Shown here: piece after piece, positions 42,107 through 48,139 of the stretch
Numbering within the stretch: position 1 is the stretch's first letter
Layout: every line of letters starts with the position of its first letter
Source of the DNA: an uncultured Oscillospiraceae bacterium
GTDB taxonomy: Bacteria; Bacillota; Clostridia; Oscillospirales; Ruminococcaceae
NCBI GenBank assembly: GCA_900543705.1
Contig: UQSL01000005.1
Coordinates: 1 to 48,139 of the forward strand
Direction: 5' to 3'
Length of the DNA stretch: 48,139 nucleotides
Made by a program: the position numbers and the translations under genes
The notes under the pieces: model-generated
Databases searched by the model: none
What the model was told of the DNA's origin: nothing
What the model saw: only the letters and a program-made list of their open reading frames with translations

Positions 42107-42555
42107 TCTTTCACATCGGCAGTATTCGCCGTAAACCCATTGGCCACATGGAAAAACTCGATTTCCTCCCCATCCGGGCCATAAACGAATGCCACATGCA
42201 GCGGGGTCGGTGGGACAGTATTGAGTGCAACCTTGTTCGGCGCAGATTTTTCCCTTGCGCCTGCCTTGATTGCCGCTTCGAACGCCCCCTGAACATCATC
42301 GGTGCGCAGCGCCAGATGGCCCCAGGTTCCTGCCTCCCACGGGCCGTGCTCCCCATGCGCACTTTTTGCCTCGAACATCTCGATGTTATTGCCGTCACCC
42401 AAATCGAGCATGCAGGCGCGGGAACCGGGCTCGCCCCATGCGGCGGTCTCTTTCATGCCCAGTCCCTCGCAGTAGAAGCGGTGAGATTTCTCCCAATCAC
42501 TGACAAACAGGCAGATATGAGTGAAGCCGCAGTTTTTGACGATTTTATTTGCCAT
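42088..42555 (-). CDS. VOC-superfamily (glyoxalase/dioxygenase-like) protein
   Basis: A 155-residue protein with two beta-alpha-beta-beta-beta modules. FTHICLFVSDW, IEMFEA, GHLALRTDD and EIEFFHV supply the His/Glu metal ligands in their usual places. Substrate unknown (glyoxalase, dioxygenase or resistance-type functions all use this fold). AGGAGG lies 8 bases before the ATG at 42555; a longer in-frame start at 42591 is not supported. Confidence 0.87.
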   Translation of the reverse strand: MANKIVKNCGFTHICLFVSDWEKSHRFYCEGLGMKETAAWGEPGSRACMLDLGDGNNIEMFEAKSAHGEHGPWEAGTWGHLALRTDDVQGAFEAAIKAGAREKSAPNKVALNTVPPTPLHVAFVYGPDGEEIEFFHVANGFTANTADVKEKTREP

Positions 42556-42728
42556 AACGTACTCCTCCTTTTGCTTAATATCATAGCACAACTGCCTATT
42601 CTTTTAAATTATCTTTTTTTCATGGAATCTGATAAAATGGCAAAAGCGGAATACACTAATCAAAAGCAAAGAAAACCGGATGCAACAACATGTACCGGAT
42701 AGGACAGGGAAACGGAGTGGATATAGTT

Positions 42729-43205
42729 ATGTCTGAACAACATTGGAATCTGGAGGATGCCATCGAATTTTATCGGGGACAGGGCGCCCCGTACAACCAA
42801 ACCGCCCTGGTTGAGCTGCTGCGGGAGGTGCAGAGGGAAAATGGAGATGTTATCCCGGCTAATGCGCTTCAAACACTCACAAAACATATGGGCCTCAAAC
42901 CCTCCTTTCTGGCTGCGATTATTAAGCGCTATCCCAGCCTTCGCACCGAGGAGGCTCCGCACCGCCTGGAAGTGTGCGGGGACAAGCGGTGTCAGCGCCA
43001 AAACTGCGCCAAACTTCACGCCTTTATTGAAACACGGTTTGAGGTAACAAGCGGCTCTATCAGCAAAGCCGGAGGATTTCTGTACAAGATTACCGGATGC
43101 ATGAAAAACTGCGGCAGAGGCCCCAGCTTAAAATGGGACGGAAAGCTGTACCCCTACGCGGATCAAGAGTTGGTTCTGTCACTAGTGAAGGACAAGTCCA
43201 AATAG
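42729..43205 (+). CDS. Orphan NuoE-like [2Fe-2S] protein
   Basis: The 158-residue protein has the NuoE layout: an N-terminal helical bundle (LREVQRENGDVIPANALQTL) and a C-terminal thioredoxin-like [2Fe-2S] domain with Cys83, Cys88 (EVCGDKRC), Cys124 and Cys128 (TGCMKNCGRGP), plus an extra Cys93. In most anaerobes NuoE-like subunits are encoded beside NuoF-like and hydrogenase or formate dehydrogenase subunits. Here it is alone. The ATG at 42729 follows GGAGTGG. It may supply electrons in trans or act as a stand-alone ferredoxin. Confidence 0.82.
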   Translation: MSEQHWNLEDAIEFYRGQGAPYNQTALVELLREVQRENGDVIPANALQTLTKHMGLKPSFLAAIIKRYPSLRTEEAPHRLEVCGDKRCQRQNCAKLHAFIETRFEVTSGSISKAGGFLYKITGCMKNCGRGPSLKWDGKLYPYADQELVLSLVKDKSK

Positions 43206-43212
43206 GGTCTTC

Positions 43213-43244
43213 TGGTCATTTGTCCCGGCCGGGACAAATGGCCC
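43213..43244. repeat. 32-base near-perfect palindrome
   Basis: TGGTCATTTGTCCCGG followed directly by CCGGGACAAATGGCCA; the central 24 bases are perfect, with one G-U in the outer part. It begins 8 bases after the NuoE-like stop. No T-run follows, so it is either an atypical terminator, an mRNA-stabilising hairpin or a DNA-binding site. Confidence 0.7.
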
Positions 43245-43401
43245 ACCTGCGATTGGGTTTAGAATACACTCCCTGTCCGAGGAATTTTGCGAGCAACCAT
43301 ATTTAAATCAGAAATTTTTACCAGTCCATGAATTTACGTCGTCTTTGATTGTATATTCGTCCACTCCCTTACATATTTTAGTAAAAAGGAGGATGGTAAC
43401 T

Positions 43402-43878
43402 TTGAAACAGAAGATTCATGGATGGAATTTAGCCATCAGCATTGTTCTTGCGGAGCTGGTCGGCGCTTTGTCCTCTTTGCTTTCGGGAAATTCCAACAGG
43501 GAGTATCAGGCGCTCCGTCAGCCTCCGCTTTCCCCGCCGGGATGGGTGTTCCCGGTGGTCTGGGTTATTCTCTATGCGCTGATGGGTATTGCAGCGTATC
43601 TTATCTATCAATCCGATGCCGAACCGGGGGAAAAGAAGCGGGCACTTTGGTTTTATGCCGCGCAGCTTTTCGTCAATTTTCTCTGGAGCATCGTCTTTTT
43701 CCGGTTCCAGGCGTATTGGCTTTCAGTCATCGTTATCCTGATACTGGATATTCTTGTGATCGTGACAATGGTTCTGTTTGCCCGTATCCGCAAGTCCGCC
43801 ATGTACTTACTAATTCCCTATCTCGCCTGGTTGCTGTTTGCTACCTATCTTGACATCGGTTTCGCGGTTTTAAACTGA
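43402..43878 (+). CDS. tspO: TspO/MBR family membrane protein
   Basis: A 158-residue protein with five membrane segments and the TspO signature (YQALRQPPLSPPGWVFPVVW, WSIVFFRFQAYWLS, LLIPYLAWLLFATYLD). TspO proteins bind porphyrins and other tetrapyrroles or act as stress-linked transport or degradation factors. I chose the TTG at 43402, with AGGAGG 9 bases upstream; the ATG at 43393 is too close to that site. No heme genes are adjacent. Confidence 0.92.
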   Translation: MKQKIHGWNLAISIVLAELVGALSSLLSGNSNREYQALRQPPLSPPGWVFPVVWVILYALMGIAAYLIYQSDAEPGEKKRALWFYAAQLFVNFLWSIVFFRFQAYWLSVIVILILDILVIVTMVLFARIRKSAMYLLIPYLAWLLFATYLDIGFAVLN

Positions 43879-44219
43879 ATAAATCCCCGGAGAGGACTTG
43901 TCCCTTCGGGATTTTTGCAGTCCCTGCCCTGCTTTATTCAGAGCCGTCCTAAACGGCCGCTTCCGTTAGATCATGGCCACTCTCTATTTTGTCTGTCGGC
44001 AGAGGAAACGGAGCAAGCAGCATAGAAGGGGGTTGTCAGGGGGATTTGAGCGCAGTCCCCCTGACCTCGCTTTTTGTTCAACAACAAAAAGCAGACTCGT
44101 CGCGCGGGGACGAATCCCCGCATTAGAACTTGCAAAGCGAAGCATTGCTCAGTTTCGATTTGATGGACGATCTCATCGGAAAGCAAATACTCTAATGAAC
44201 GGACACGTCCTTCCGTTCC
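43879..44219. other. Intergenic block with three perfect hairpins
   Basis: No gene. Within 87 bases lie GTCAGGGGGA / TCCCCCTGAC (44035-44065), GCTTTTTGTT-CAAC-AACAAAAAGC (44069-44092) and GCGGGGA-CGAA-TCCCCGC (44104-44121). The block lies between tspO and a decayed gene fragment. It could be stacked terminators, a non-coding RNA, or part of a mobile palindromic element; no identity can be given. Confidence 0.4.
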
Positions 44220-44452
44220 TTTTAGATCAAACCATCTACGGCATAGTTCAATATTGTCCTCTCGGCTGGTGGTATTCACTTGGTACATATCCCTGTCCCG
44301 CAAACAGTTCAGCGTTCTGTCTTGACACCGACATACCTTTCGGATCATCATCCTAACGGCTCACAAATTGCTCCAAACTTGTAACAAGCGAGTAGCCATT
44401 GCATTGCGGAAATAAGAACGGTAATCGTGCTGTTCAATTCCCATATCACCGT
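44220..44452 (-). pseudogene. Decayed copy of the C-terminal third of the 45218-45838 gene
   Basis: On the minus strand, the sequence parallels 45218-45455 almost base for base. It reads DMGIEQHDYRSYFRN, then a 5-base duplication (GCAAT) shifts the frame. Skipping it restores GYSLVTSLEQFVSR, a TAG where the intact gene has Trp, then PKGMSVSRQNAELFAGQGYV and SEYHQPRGQY. A further base loss and stops follow before the end. It has no 5' part: the similarity stops at the 3' end of the zinc-ribbon gene. Confidence 0.88.
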
Positions 44453-44468
44453 CCCCGTCTGTCTTTTG

Positions 44469-45071
44469 TCAGGTTATTTCTCCATCCGCAATTTTCTTCC
44501 GGTTATGGTACAAATAAAAGCGGTTTCCACGGTAAAACAGCCCTTCCTCGGGAACCTCGTCCAGCACTACCTTTATCGTACAGCGGCACCGTCTCCCTTT
44601 CTCCCATTTCAGGTTTTCCAGTACCACGCAAACCGGCGTACTGATGGGTTTCCCCTCCGAGTTCAGAAAACAGGCGGGGAAGATCTCTCCATTCAAAACA
44701 CTGAATCGTGCATTGAACAGGCCCCGGTTTGAGTATTTCTCCCATTGTATAAAAACCGGTACAGTTTTTTTCTCTGTTTCCCGATTTCTTTTATATGGCA
44801 CCCTTAAACACAAGTAAATAAAAAAAGCGTTGATTACCATTGTGCAGATAAATAAAAACCAAAAATCAGAAAATCTCATATTTCTTATAGCGGCTCTCGT
44901 TTCTCCGCTAATCGGAATATAAATAAGAATATAAAATATAATAAATGAGATTACAAATCTCTTTTTATAAAAATTAAACCTTTCTGTACAATAAGGGCAT
45001 TTCGCCTTACTGCAAATAAAATCGAGGATTTGTATTTTCTCCCCACACCACGGACATCGATGTTGAAGCAT
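44469..45071 (-). CDS. Zinc-ribbon protein with two membrane segments
   Basis: I do not recognise the family. The 200-residue product starts with a zinc ribbon (CPWCG at residues 6-10 and CPYC at 25-28), followed by two membrane segments (about 38-57 and 67-90). A cytosolic or extracytoplasmic beta-rich C-terminal half follows (FIQWEKYSNRGLFNAR, to the end IADGEIT). GGAG precedes the ATG. Its A+T content is higher than that of the housekeeping genes. Placed between the intact 206-residue gene and its decayed copy, it may be a partner of that protein, for example an immunity-type membrane protein; that is inference from layout. Confidence 0.75.
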   Translation of the reverse strand: MLQHRCPWCGEKIQILDFICSKAKCPYCTERFNFYKKRFVISFIIFYILIYIPISGETRAAIRNMRFSDFWFLFICTMVINAFFIYLCLRVPYKRNRETEKKTVPVFIQWEKYSNRGLFNARFSVLNGEIFPACFLNSEGKPISTPVCVVLENLKWEKGRRCRCTIKVVLDEVPEEGLFYRGNRFYLYHNRKKIADGEIT

Positions 45072-45159
45072 AGTAATTTCAACTCCACTTATTAAAAATC
45101 ATGATCTATATTACCATATATAAGAAAAAATATCTCTTTTTTCTATCAATAATTTGTCG

Positions 45160-45193
45160 ATAAAAAACAGCCTCTCTGCTAAAGCAGAGAGGC
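45160..45193 (-). terminator. Terminator of the SOS-linked operon
   Basis: An 11-bp stem (GCCTCTCTGCT / AGCAGAGAGGC) followed on the minus strand by TGTTTTTTATC, 25 bases after the 206-residue gene's stop. Confidence 0.88.
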
Positions 45194-45217
45194 CCATTTC
45201 TTTAGAGCAAACTATTT

Positions 45218-45838
45218 TTAGATCAAACCATCCACGGCATAATCCCAATATTGTCCTCTGGTCTGGTGATGTTCACTTGGTACATATCCCTGTCCCGCAA
45301 ACAGTTCTGCGTTCTGTCTTGACACCGACATACCTTGCGGATCATTATCCCAACGAGAAATATAGTCCTCGAGACTAGTAACAAGCGGGTAACCATTGCG
45401 GAAATAAAAACAGAAATCATGCTGTTCAATTCCCATATCGTAAAATACTCTGACATTGATATAGGAATCCCCGTCCTGGAGGGTTACACCATCCTTCACA
45501 TAGGTTTCTCTTCCTTCACCGGCAATTTCATAATTAACAGCACTAACTAGACTGAACAATGTACTCATACACATTGAAATCCATTCTGGTCCTTTTAATC
45601 GTTTCACCAATTTTTCGAAGGCATGATCGCGAATGGCCCCAGTACTTGAATCCTGGAGGATACCTCCCAAATTAAGACCTCCATTTTGTTCTACATCCAA
45701 CATAACTTCAAATAGAGTTGTTAAAATTAGACTAGCACCTGGAATGAGCGAACCCATAAAAGTCAACCAATTATCAGCCCGATGCATTTGTCGAATGGTA
45801 TCCTTTGTGAAATAGGTTGCCGTCACAAAAACATTCAT
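45218..45838 (-). CDS. Unknown 206-residue protein of the SOS-linked operon
   Basis: Family not recognised. A 5' segment (residues 24-48, LTFMGSLIPGASLILTTLFE) is hydrophobic and could span or insert in a membrane. The middle is acidic and the C-terminal 70 residues (from YDMGIEQHDFCFYF) are aromatic-rich, with SRWDNDPQGMS and EHHQTRGQYWDYA. AAGGACG lies a few bases before the ATG. It follows the 45866-46165 frame by 27 bases and is the last gene before the terminator. A decayed duplicate of its C-terminus lies 770 bases downstream. No catalytic motif can be named. Confidence 0.72.
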   Translation of the reverse strand: MNVFVTATYFTKDTIRQMHRADNWLTFMGSLIPGASLILTTLFEVMLDVEQNGGLNLGGILQDSSTGAIRDHAFEKLVKRLKGPEWISMCMSTLFSLVSAVNYEIAGEGRETYVKDGVTLQDGDSYINVRVFYDMGIEQHDFCFYFRNGYPLVTSLEDYISRWDNDPQGMSVSRQNAELFAGQGYVPSEHHQTRGQYWDYAVDGLI

Positions 45839-45865
45839 CGTCGTCCTTCTGTGGGGAGCATAGTA

Positions 45866-46126
45866 CTAATAACCCATCTCAAACTGTCCGCCTGCGTCCA
45901 CAAAATCCGCATAAATTGTCCGGTAGGATGGATTCAGCTTTCTCAGGGTAATCATCTCCTGATACAGCATATCCGTTTTCTCATAGTCCTCTTTATCCCA
46001 GAAATAGATAAAAAGAAGCTGCAAGCACGCCAGGATATTGTAGTCATTAAACTCTGCAGGAATCTGCGTCTGAGCCAGACCGGTGTGGTTCGCATTGTAG
46101 TAATCCGCATAATAGTGAGTATTCAT
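45866..46126 (-). CDS. Small ORF or frameshifted C-terminus of the DUF1906 protein
   Basis: From the ATG at 46126 it encodes 86 residues rich in Tyr and Asn (MNTHYYADYYNANHTGLAQ, FWDKEDYEKTDMLYQEM, ADFVDAGGQFEMGY). No ribosome site precedes that ATG. The frame is open upstream to 46165 and reads IIAEFDRIDRSTL directly before the Met, so the natural protein probably begins earlier. The preceding DUF1906 frame ends at 46149, overlapping this one by 17 bases in the +1 relation. Either the two are one protein split by a frameshift, or this is a coupled small gene with a non-standard start. Confidence 0.6.
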   Translation of the reverse strand: MNTHYYADYYNANHTGLAQTQIPAEFNDYNILACLQLLFIYFWDKEDYEKTDMLYQEMITLRKLNPSYRTIYADFVDAGGQFEMGY

Positions 46127-46148
46127 CAGGGTACTGCGGTCAATACGA

Positions 46149-47732
46149 TCAAATTCGGCAATAATCTACCGTCTTCTCCTCTGTGATGAATGTCACGCCG
46201 GTATCCCGGCCGGAATAGCCGTCCTTGTCGATTTCAATTTCCCCGGCGCCGCTGCCGACTGTAACTGTGGTAAACTGGTCAAACGCCCAGTTGTCCGGGA
46301 TGGTAAATCCAAGATTCCCGGAGAATCCCGTTGACATGTCTCCTACAAAGCTGCTGACAGCATATCCCATCTCCGAAACACGGGTGCAGATATTGCGCGC
46401 CCCATAAATACCGACACGGTATTTATTCCAGTTCAGCATCCCCTCATGGACTGCCTTGAAGTAAGGGATAATCCTCTGTGTCACTTCGTAGTCCATGGCG
46501 TCATAGTCTACCGCAAAATAGAGAATGGTATTTGCGGGGATTCCCAGCTGGGTCGCATAGGAATAGGCATAATAGGCGTCTTTTCTTCCCTGCTCTTCCG
46601 TAAAATATTCTGCATAATAAGCACCGCCCTGATAAATTGGGAAAAATCGCAGGCCGGCGTCAAAGATAATCTGAATTTCTTCCCGGGACAGGGCCTTGCT
46701 TGCTCCGCCAACTACCGTACCGGACAAATACCGTCCAACGACTTCATATCCGGCATTCTTTAAGGTTGCCGCTTTTTCCGCCGTCAGGATAGTCGCACAG
46801 TCGCATGCTTTAGCTGGGCGATCAGGATTTCCACAGCTGGTGAGCAGCGACATCCAGGTTGTTAAATCCGCAATTCCATTGGATTCCAAAGCGTAGTGTA
46901 CCTGGAAATTTTTGATTGCCTGTTCCGTCGTAGAATTGAACACGCCCAACAATCCGTAGTTGGTGAACCCATTACAATAAAGGCTGTATTGTAAAAGCCG
47001 AATCAAGCGCAATTCCGTTGAAGTGTCAATCACCCCAGCAGTATCCGGCAAAGTAGGACACAACCGCTTGGTAGTCGGGCCAAAATACCCGTTGGCGGTA
47101 TCAACATCCAACCCCTCTTCCTTCTGGAGAGCGTAGATCAAGGCTTCATTGGTACCTCGCCCATAAATCCCATCACAGGGCCGCAGGCCGATATAATCCT
47201 CATAATCACGGTTTAATGCCTGTTGAATTGTCCGGATTCCTTCATCACCGCCGGTCCCGGCGCCAATCACGAAATAATCCATAGAAAGTAAGGCTTTCAT
47301 AACATTCAGTGTTACAACCCCATCAGGAATGGATAAACCGGCATCCAGTTTCAATTCCATGATATGCGCTGCTACCAGATCATCAAAATGCCGATCCAGG
47401 CTACCATCATCAGCGTAGTGCCCGGAAGAATATCCCTTGCACCACAATGCCCCCTGGATAATGGCATAAACATTGTCCTCTGCATCCGGCCCGGCAGGTT
47501 GAATCCCGTTTGGCCAACGCTCATTAAAACGCGCTACGGTTGTCGGGCCAAAATTATCAGCAGTCTGTTCAATTCCAAGTTCAATTTGGAAAGCTCGAGT
47601 CAGCGCATAGATGGTTGTCCATCCTGTCCGTCCTTTTACACTTTCATCCTCTACTGGAATCCTTTCAAAACGGCTGTCATTACCATAGGTTCTGTTTAAC
47701 CATGTTTGGGTAACATATACCATTTCATCCAT
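46149..47732 (-). CDS. Peptidoglycan-binding DUF1906 (Rv2525c-like) glycoside-hydrolase-like protein
   Basis: The 527-residue protein has several peptidoglycan-binding-like repeats (about residues 1-75, 85-150, 165-225, 245-300; for example LNRDYEDYIGLRPCDGIYGR and IKNFQVHYALESNGIADLTT). A DUF1906 TIM-barrel domain follows (about 310-515; CDCATILTAEKAATLKNAG, VVGRYLSG, FPIYQGG, TILYFAVDYDAMD, YRVGIYGAR, NWAFDQFTTVTVG). There is no signal peptide, so release would need lysis or a holin-like partner. AGGAGG lies 10 bases before the ATG. The promoter upstream is flanked by two LexA-type boxes, indicating DNA-damage induction. It resembles phage-derived or bacteriocin-associated lysins. Confidence 0.85.
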   Translation of the reverse strand: MDEMVYVTQTWLNRTYGNDSRFERIPVEDESVKGRTGWTTIYALTRAFQIELGIEQTADNFGPTTVARFNERWPNGIQPAGPDAEDNVYAIIQGALWCKGYSSGHYADDGSLDRHFDDLVAAHIMELKLDAGLSIPDGVVTLNVMKALLSMDYFVIGAGTGGDEGIRTIQQALNRDYEDYIGLRPCDGIYGRGTNEALIYALQKEEGLDVDTANGYFGPTTKRLCPTLPDTAGVIDTSTELRLIRLLQYSLYCNGFTNYGLLGVFNSTTEQAIKNFQVHYALESNGIADLTTWMSLLTSCGNPDRPAKACDCATILTAEKAATLKNAGYEVVGRYLSGTVVGGASKALSREEIQIIFDAGLRFFPIYQGGAYYAEYFTEEQGRKDAYYAYSYATQLGIPANTILYFAVDYDAMDYEVTQRIIPYFKAVHEGMLNWNKYRVGIYGARNICTRVSEMGYAVSSFVGDMSTGFSGNLGFTIPDNWAFDQFTTVTVGSGAGEIEIDKDGYSGRDTGVTFITEEKTVDYCRI

Positions 47733-47828
47733 AAAATACTTTCCTCCTACTTAATATTCTCTTTGGTTAAAATTAATTTTTTCGACTCCCCCTACTTAAT
47801 TCAATTTGATTTTTCACCTCCCATCTTA

Positions 47829-47840
47829 GAACATTTGTTC
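47829..47840. promoter_or_regulatory. LexA/SOS box, downstream of the transcription start
   Basis: GAAC-ATTT-GTTC, a perfect GAAC-N4-GTTC palindrome as bound by Gram-positive LexA (DinR). It sits about 8-19 bases after the expected transcription start of the DUF1906 operon. Confidence 0.7.
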
Positions 47841-47854
47841 TTTTCTACATTCCC

Positions 47855-47883
47855 ATTGTACTCCAAAATTGGAAAAGAGTCAA
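47855..47883 (-). promoter_or_regulatory. Promoter of the DUF1906 operon
   Basis: On the minus strand, TTGACT (47878-47883) and TACAAT (47855-47860) are spaced by 17 bases. The leader of about 115 nt contains two extra Shine-Dalgarno-like sequences (GGGAGGTG, AGGGGGAG) without long frames, and a repeated TTAAGTAGG(A/G)GG motif. Confidence 0.75.
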
Positions 47884-47895
47884 GAACATACGTTC
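47884..47895. promoter_or_regulatory. LexA/SOS box, adjacent to the -35
   Basis: GAAC-ATAC-GTTC, flanked by G on the GTTC side (CGAACGTATGTTC on the minus strand), abuts the -35 hexamer on its upstream side. With the box at 47829-47840 it brackets the promoter. Confidence 0.72.
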
Positions 47896-47908
47896 GTTCT
47901 TTTTTCTG

Positions 47909-48139
47909 ATGGAAAAGGCCCGCATTTCATTTATGGCCTTAATTGATTTACTGGCAATCCTTCCTTTTTATATTCCTTATAACATAAATATCGACCTAAG
48001 AGTTCTGCGTCTGTTGCGAATGAATCGGCTCACGCCACAGAACGCCCTTTACACGTTCAAAATCCCCGCTGAAATCATCTCTGTACAGCAAGAAAAGTGT
48101 TTCCATACCTATGGATATCGCCGAATGTGGTTATGGCTG
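47909..48139 (+). pseudogene. 5'-truncated voltage-gated ion channel fragment, runs off the window
   Basis: The frame opens with FMALIDLLAILPFYIPY and continues INIDLRVLRLLRMNRL, which is the S3-S4 region (including the arginine-rich voltage sensor) of a six-segment potassium-channel-type protein. The S1-S2 part that should precede it is absent: the similarity starts right at the LexA-box region. After NALYTFK the resemblance to S4-S5 fades. The frame is open to the window edge. Read as a remnant cut by a rearrangement; an intact gene with an unusual start is unlikely. Confidence 0.6.

Noticed and set aside
44035..44121. CRISPR-like repeat array
   Set aside because: The three hairpins differ in sequence and length; there are no repeated units with spacers anywhere in the window.
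45866..47732. Complete prophage lysis module
   Set aside because: No integrase, terminase, capsid, tail or clear holin gene is visible; only SOS control and the lysin-like protein fit.

Overview
The window comes from an anaerobic, endospore-forming member of the Bacillota. It most resembles a Clostridia gut lineage of the Oscillospirales/Ruminococcaceae type. The grounds are: a Gram-positive rimP-nusA-ylxR-ylxQ-infB-rbfA-nrnA-truB-ribF operon; sporulation genes (spoVT, yabP-yabQ, a SpoIIQ-like LytM protein); strong GGAGG ribosome sites with several TTG/GTG starts; and an anaerobic redox repertoire (NfnAB, iron alcohol dehydrogenase, an Rnf-like cluster, a ferredoxin-tailed aldo/keto reductase). 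All assignments come from reading the sequence and from family motifs held in memory; no search was run.

Layout. 1-2250: tail of an unknown Ser/Pro/Glu-rich protein, then pentapeptide-repeat protein and coaX on the minus strand. 2391-11104: rpsO under its own promoter, and the minus-strand translation/RNA operon rimP to ribF. 11163-17359: minus-strand regulators and membrane genes (spoVT, mnmA, an IscR-like Rrf2 regulator, SPFH protein, NfeD, PadR, LysR). 17591-21193: plus-strand iron alcohol dehydrogenase followed by nfnA-nfnB, which link alcohol/aldehyde turnover to NADPH-ferredoxin balance. 21476-25245: NAD salvage (pncB, pncA), a nitroreductase, and a short-chain dehydrogenase close to clostridial 7-alpha-hydroxysteroid dehydrogenases. 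25584-27229: yabP-yabQ-divIC-yabR. 27278-30088: a broken GNAT gene, a purine-type phosphoribosyltransferase and an FkbM methyltransferase. 30161-35112: a tight minus-strand operon encoding RnfC-, RnfD-, RnfE- and RnfA-like proteins plus a DUF4015 glycosidase-like protein. 35222-43878: MecA-like adaptor, rpe, aldo/keto reductase, AEC transporter, SpoIIQ-like protein, second nitroreductase, VOC protein, orphan NuoE-like protein, TspO. 43879-48139: an accessory region with hairpin clusters, gene remnants, a zinc-ribbon membrane protein, an unknown 206-residue protein and a DUF1906 peptidoglycan-binding protein driven by a promoter flanked by two LexA-type (SOS) boxes.

Two loci stand out. (1) The Rnf-like operon has no rnfG or rnfB. 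By motif comparison it has lost the four membrane cysteines that hold the RnfA/RnfE iron-sulfur cluster, the flavin-attachment threonine motif in RnfD and the nucleotide/flavin-binding glycine motif in RnfC, yet it keeps two 4Fe-4S motifs in RnfC and intact reading frames. It may be a repurposed, non-canonical complex. (2) The right-hand accessory locus looks like a DNA-damage-induced cell-wall-hydrolase cassette. It is followed by an unknown protein, a possible membrane partner and a decayed duplicate of the unknown protein's C-terminus, a layout that recalls phage-lysis, bacteriocin or polymorphic-toxin loci.
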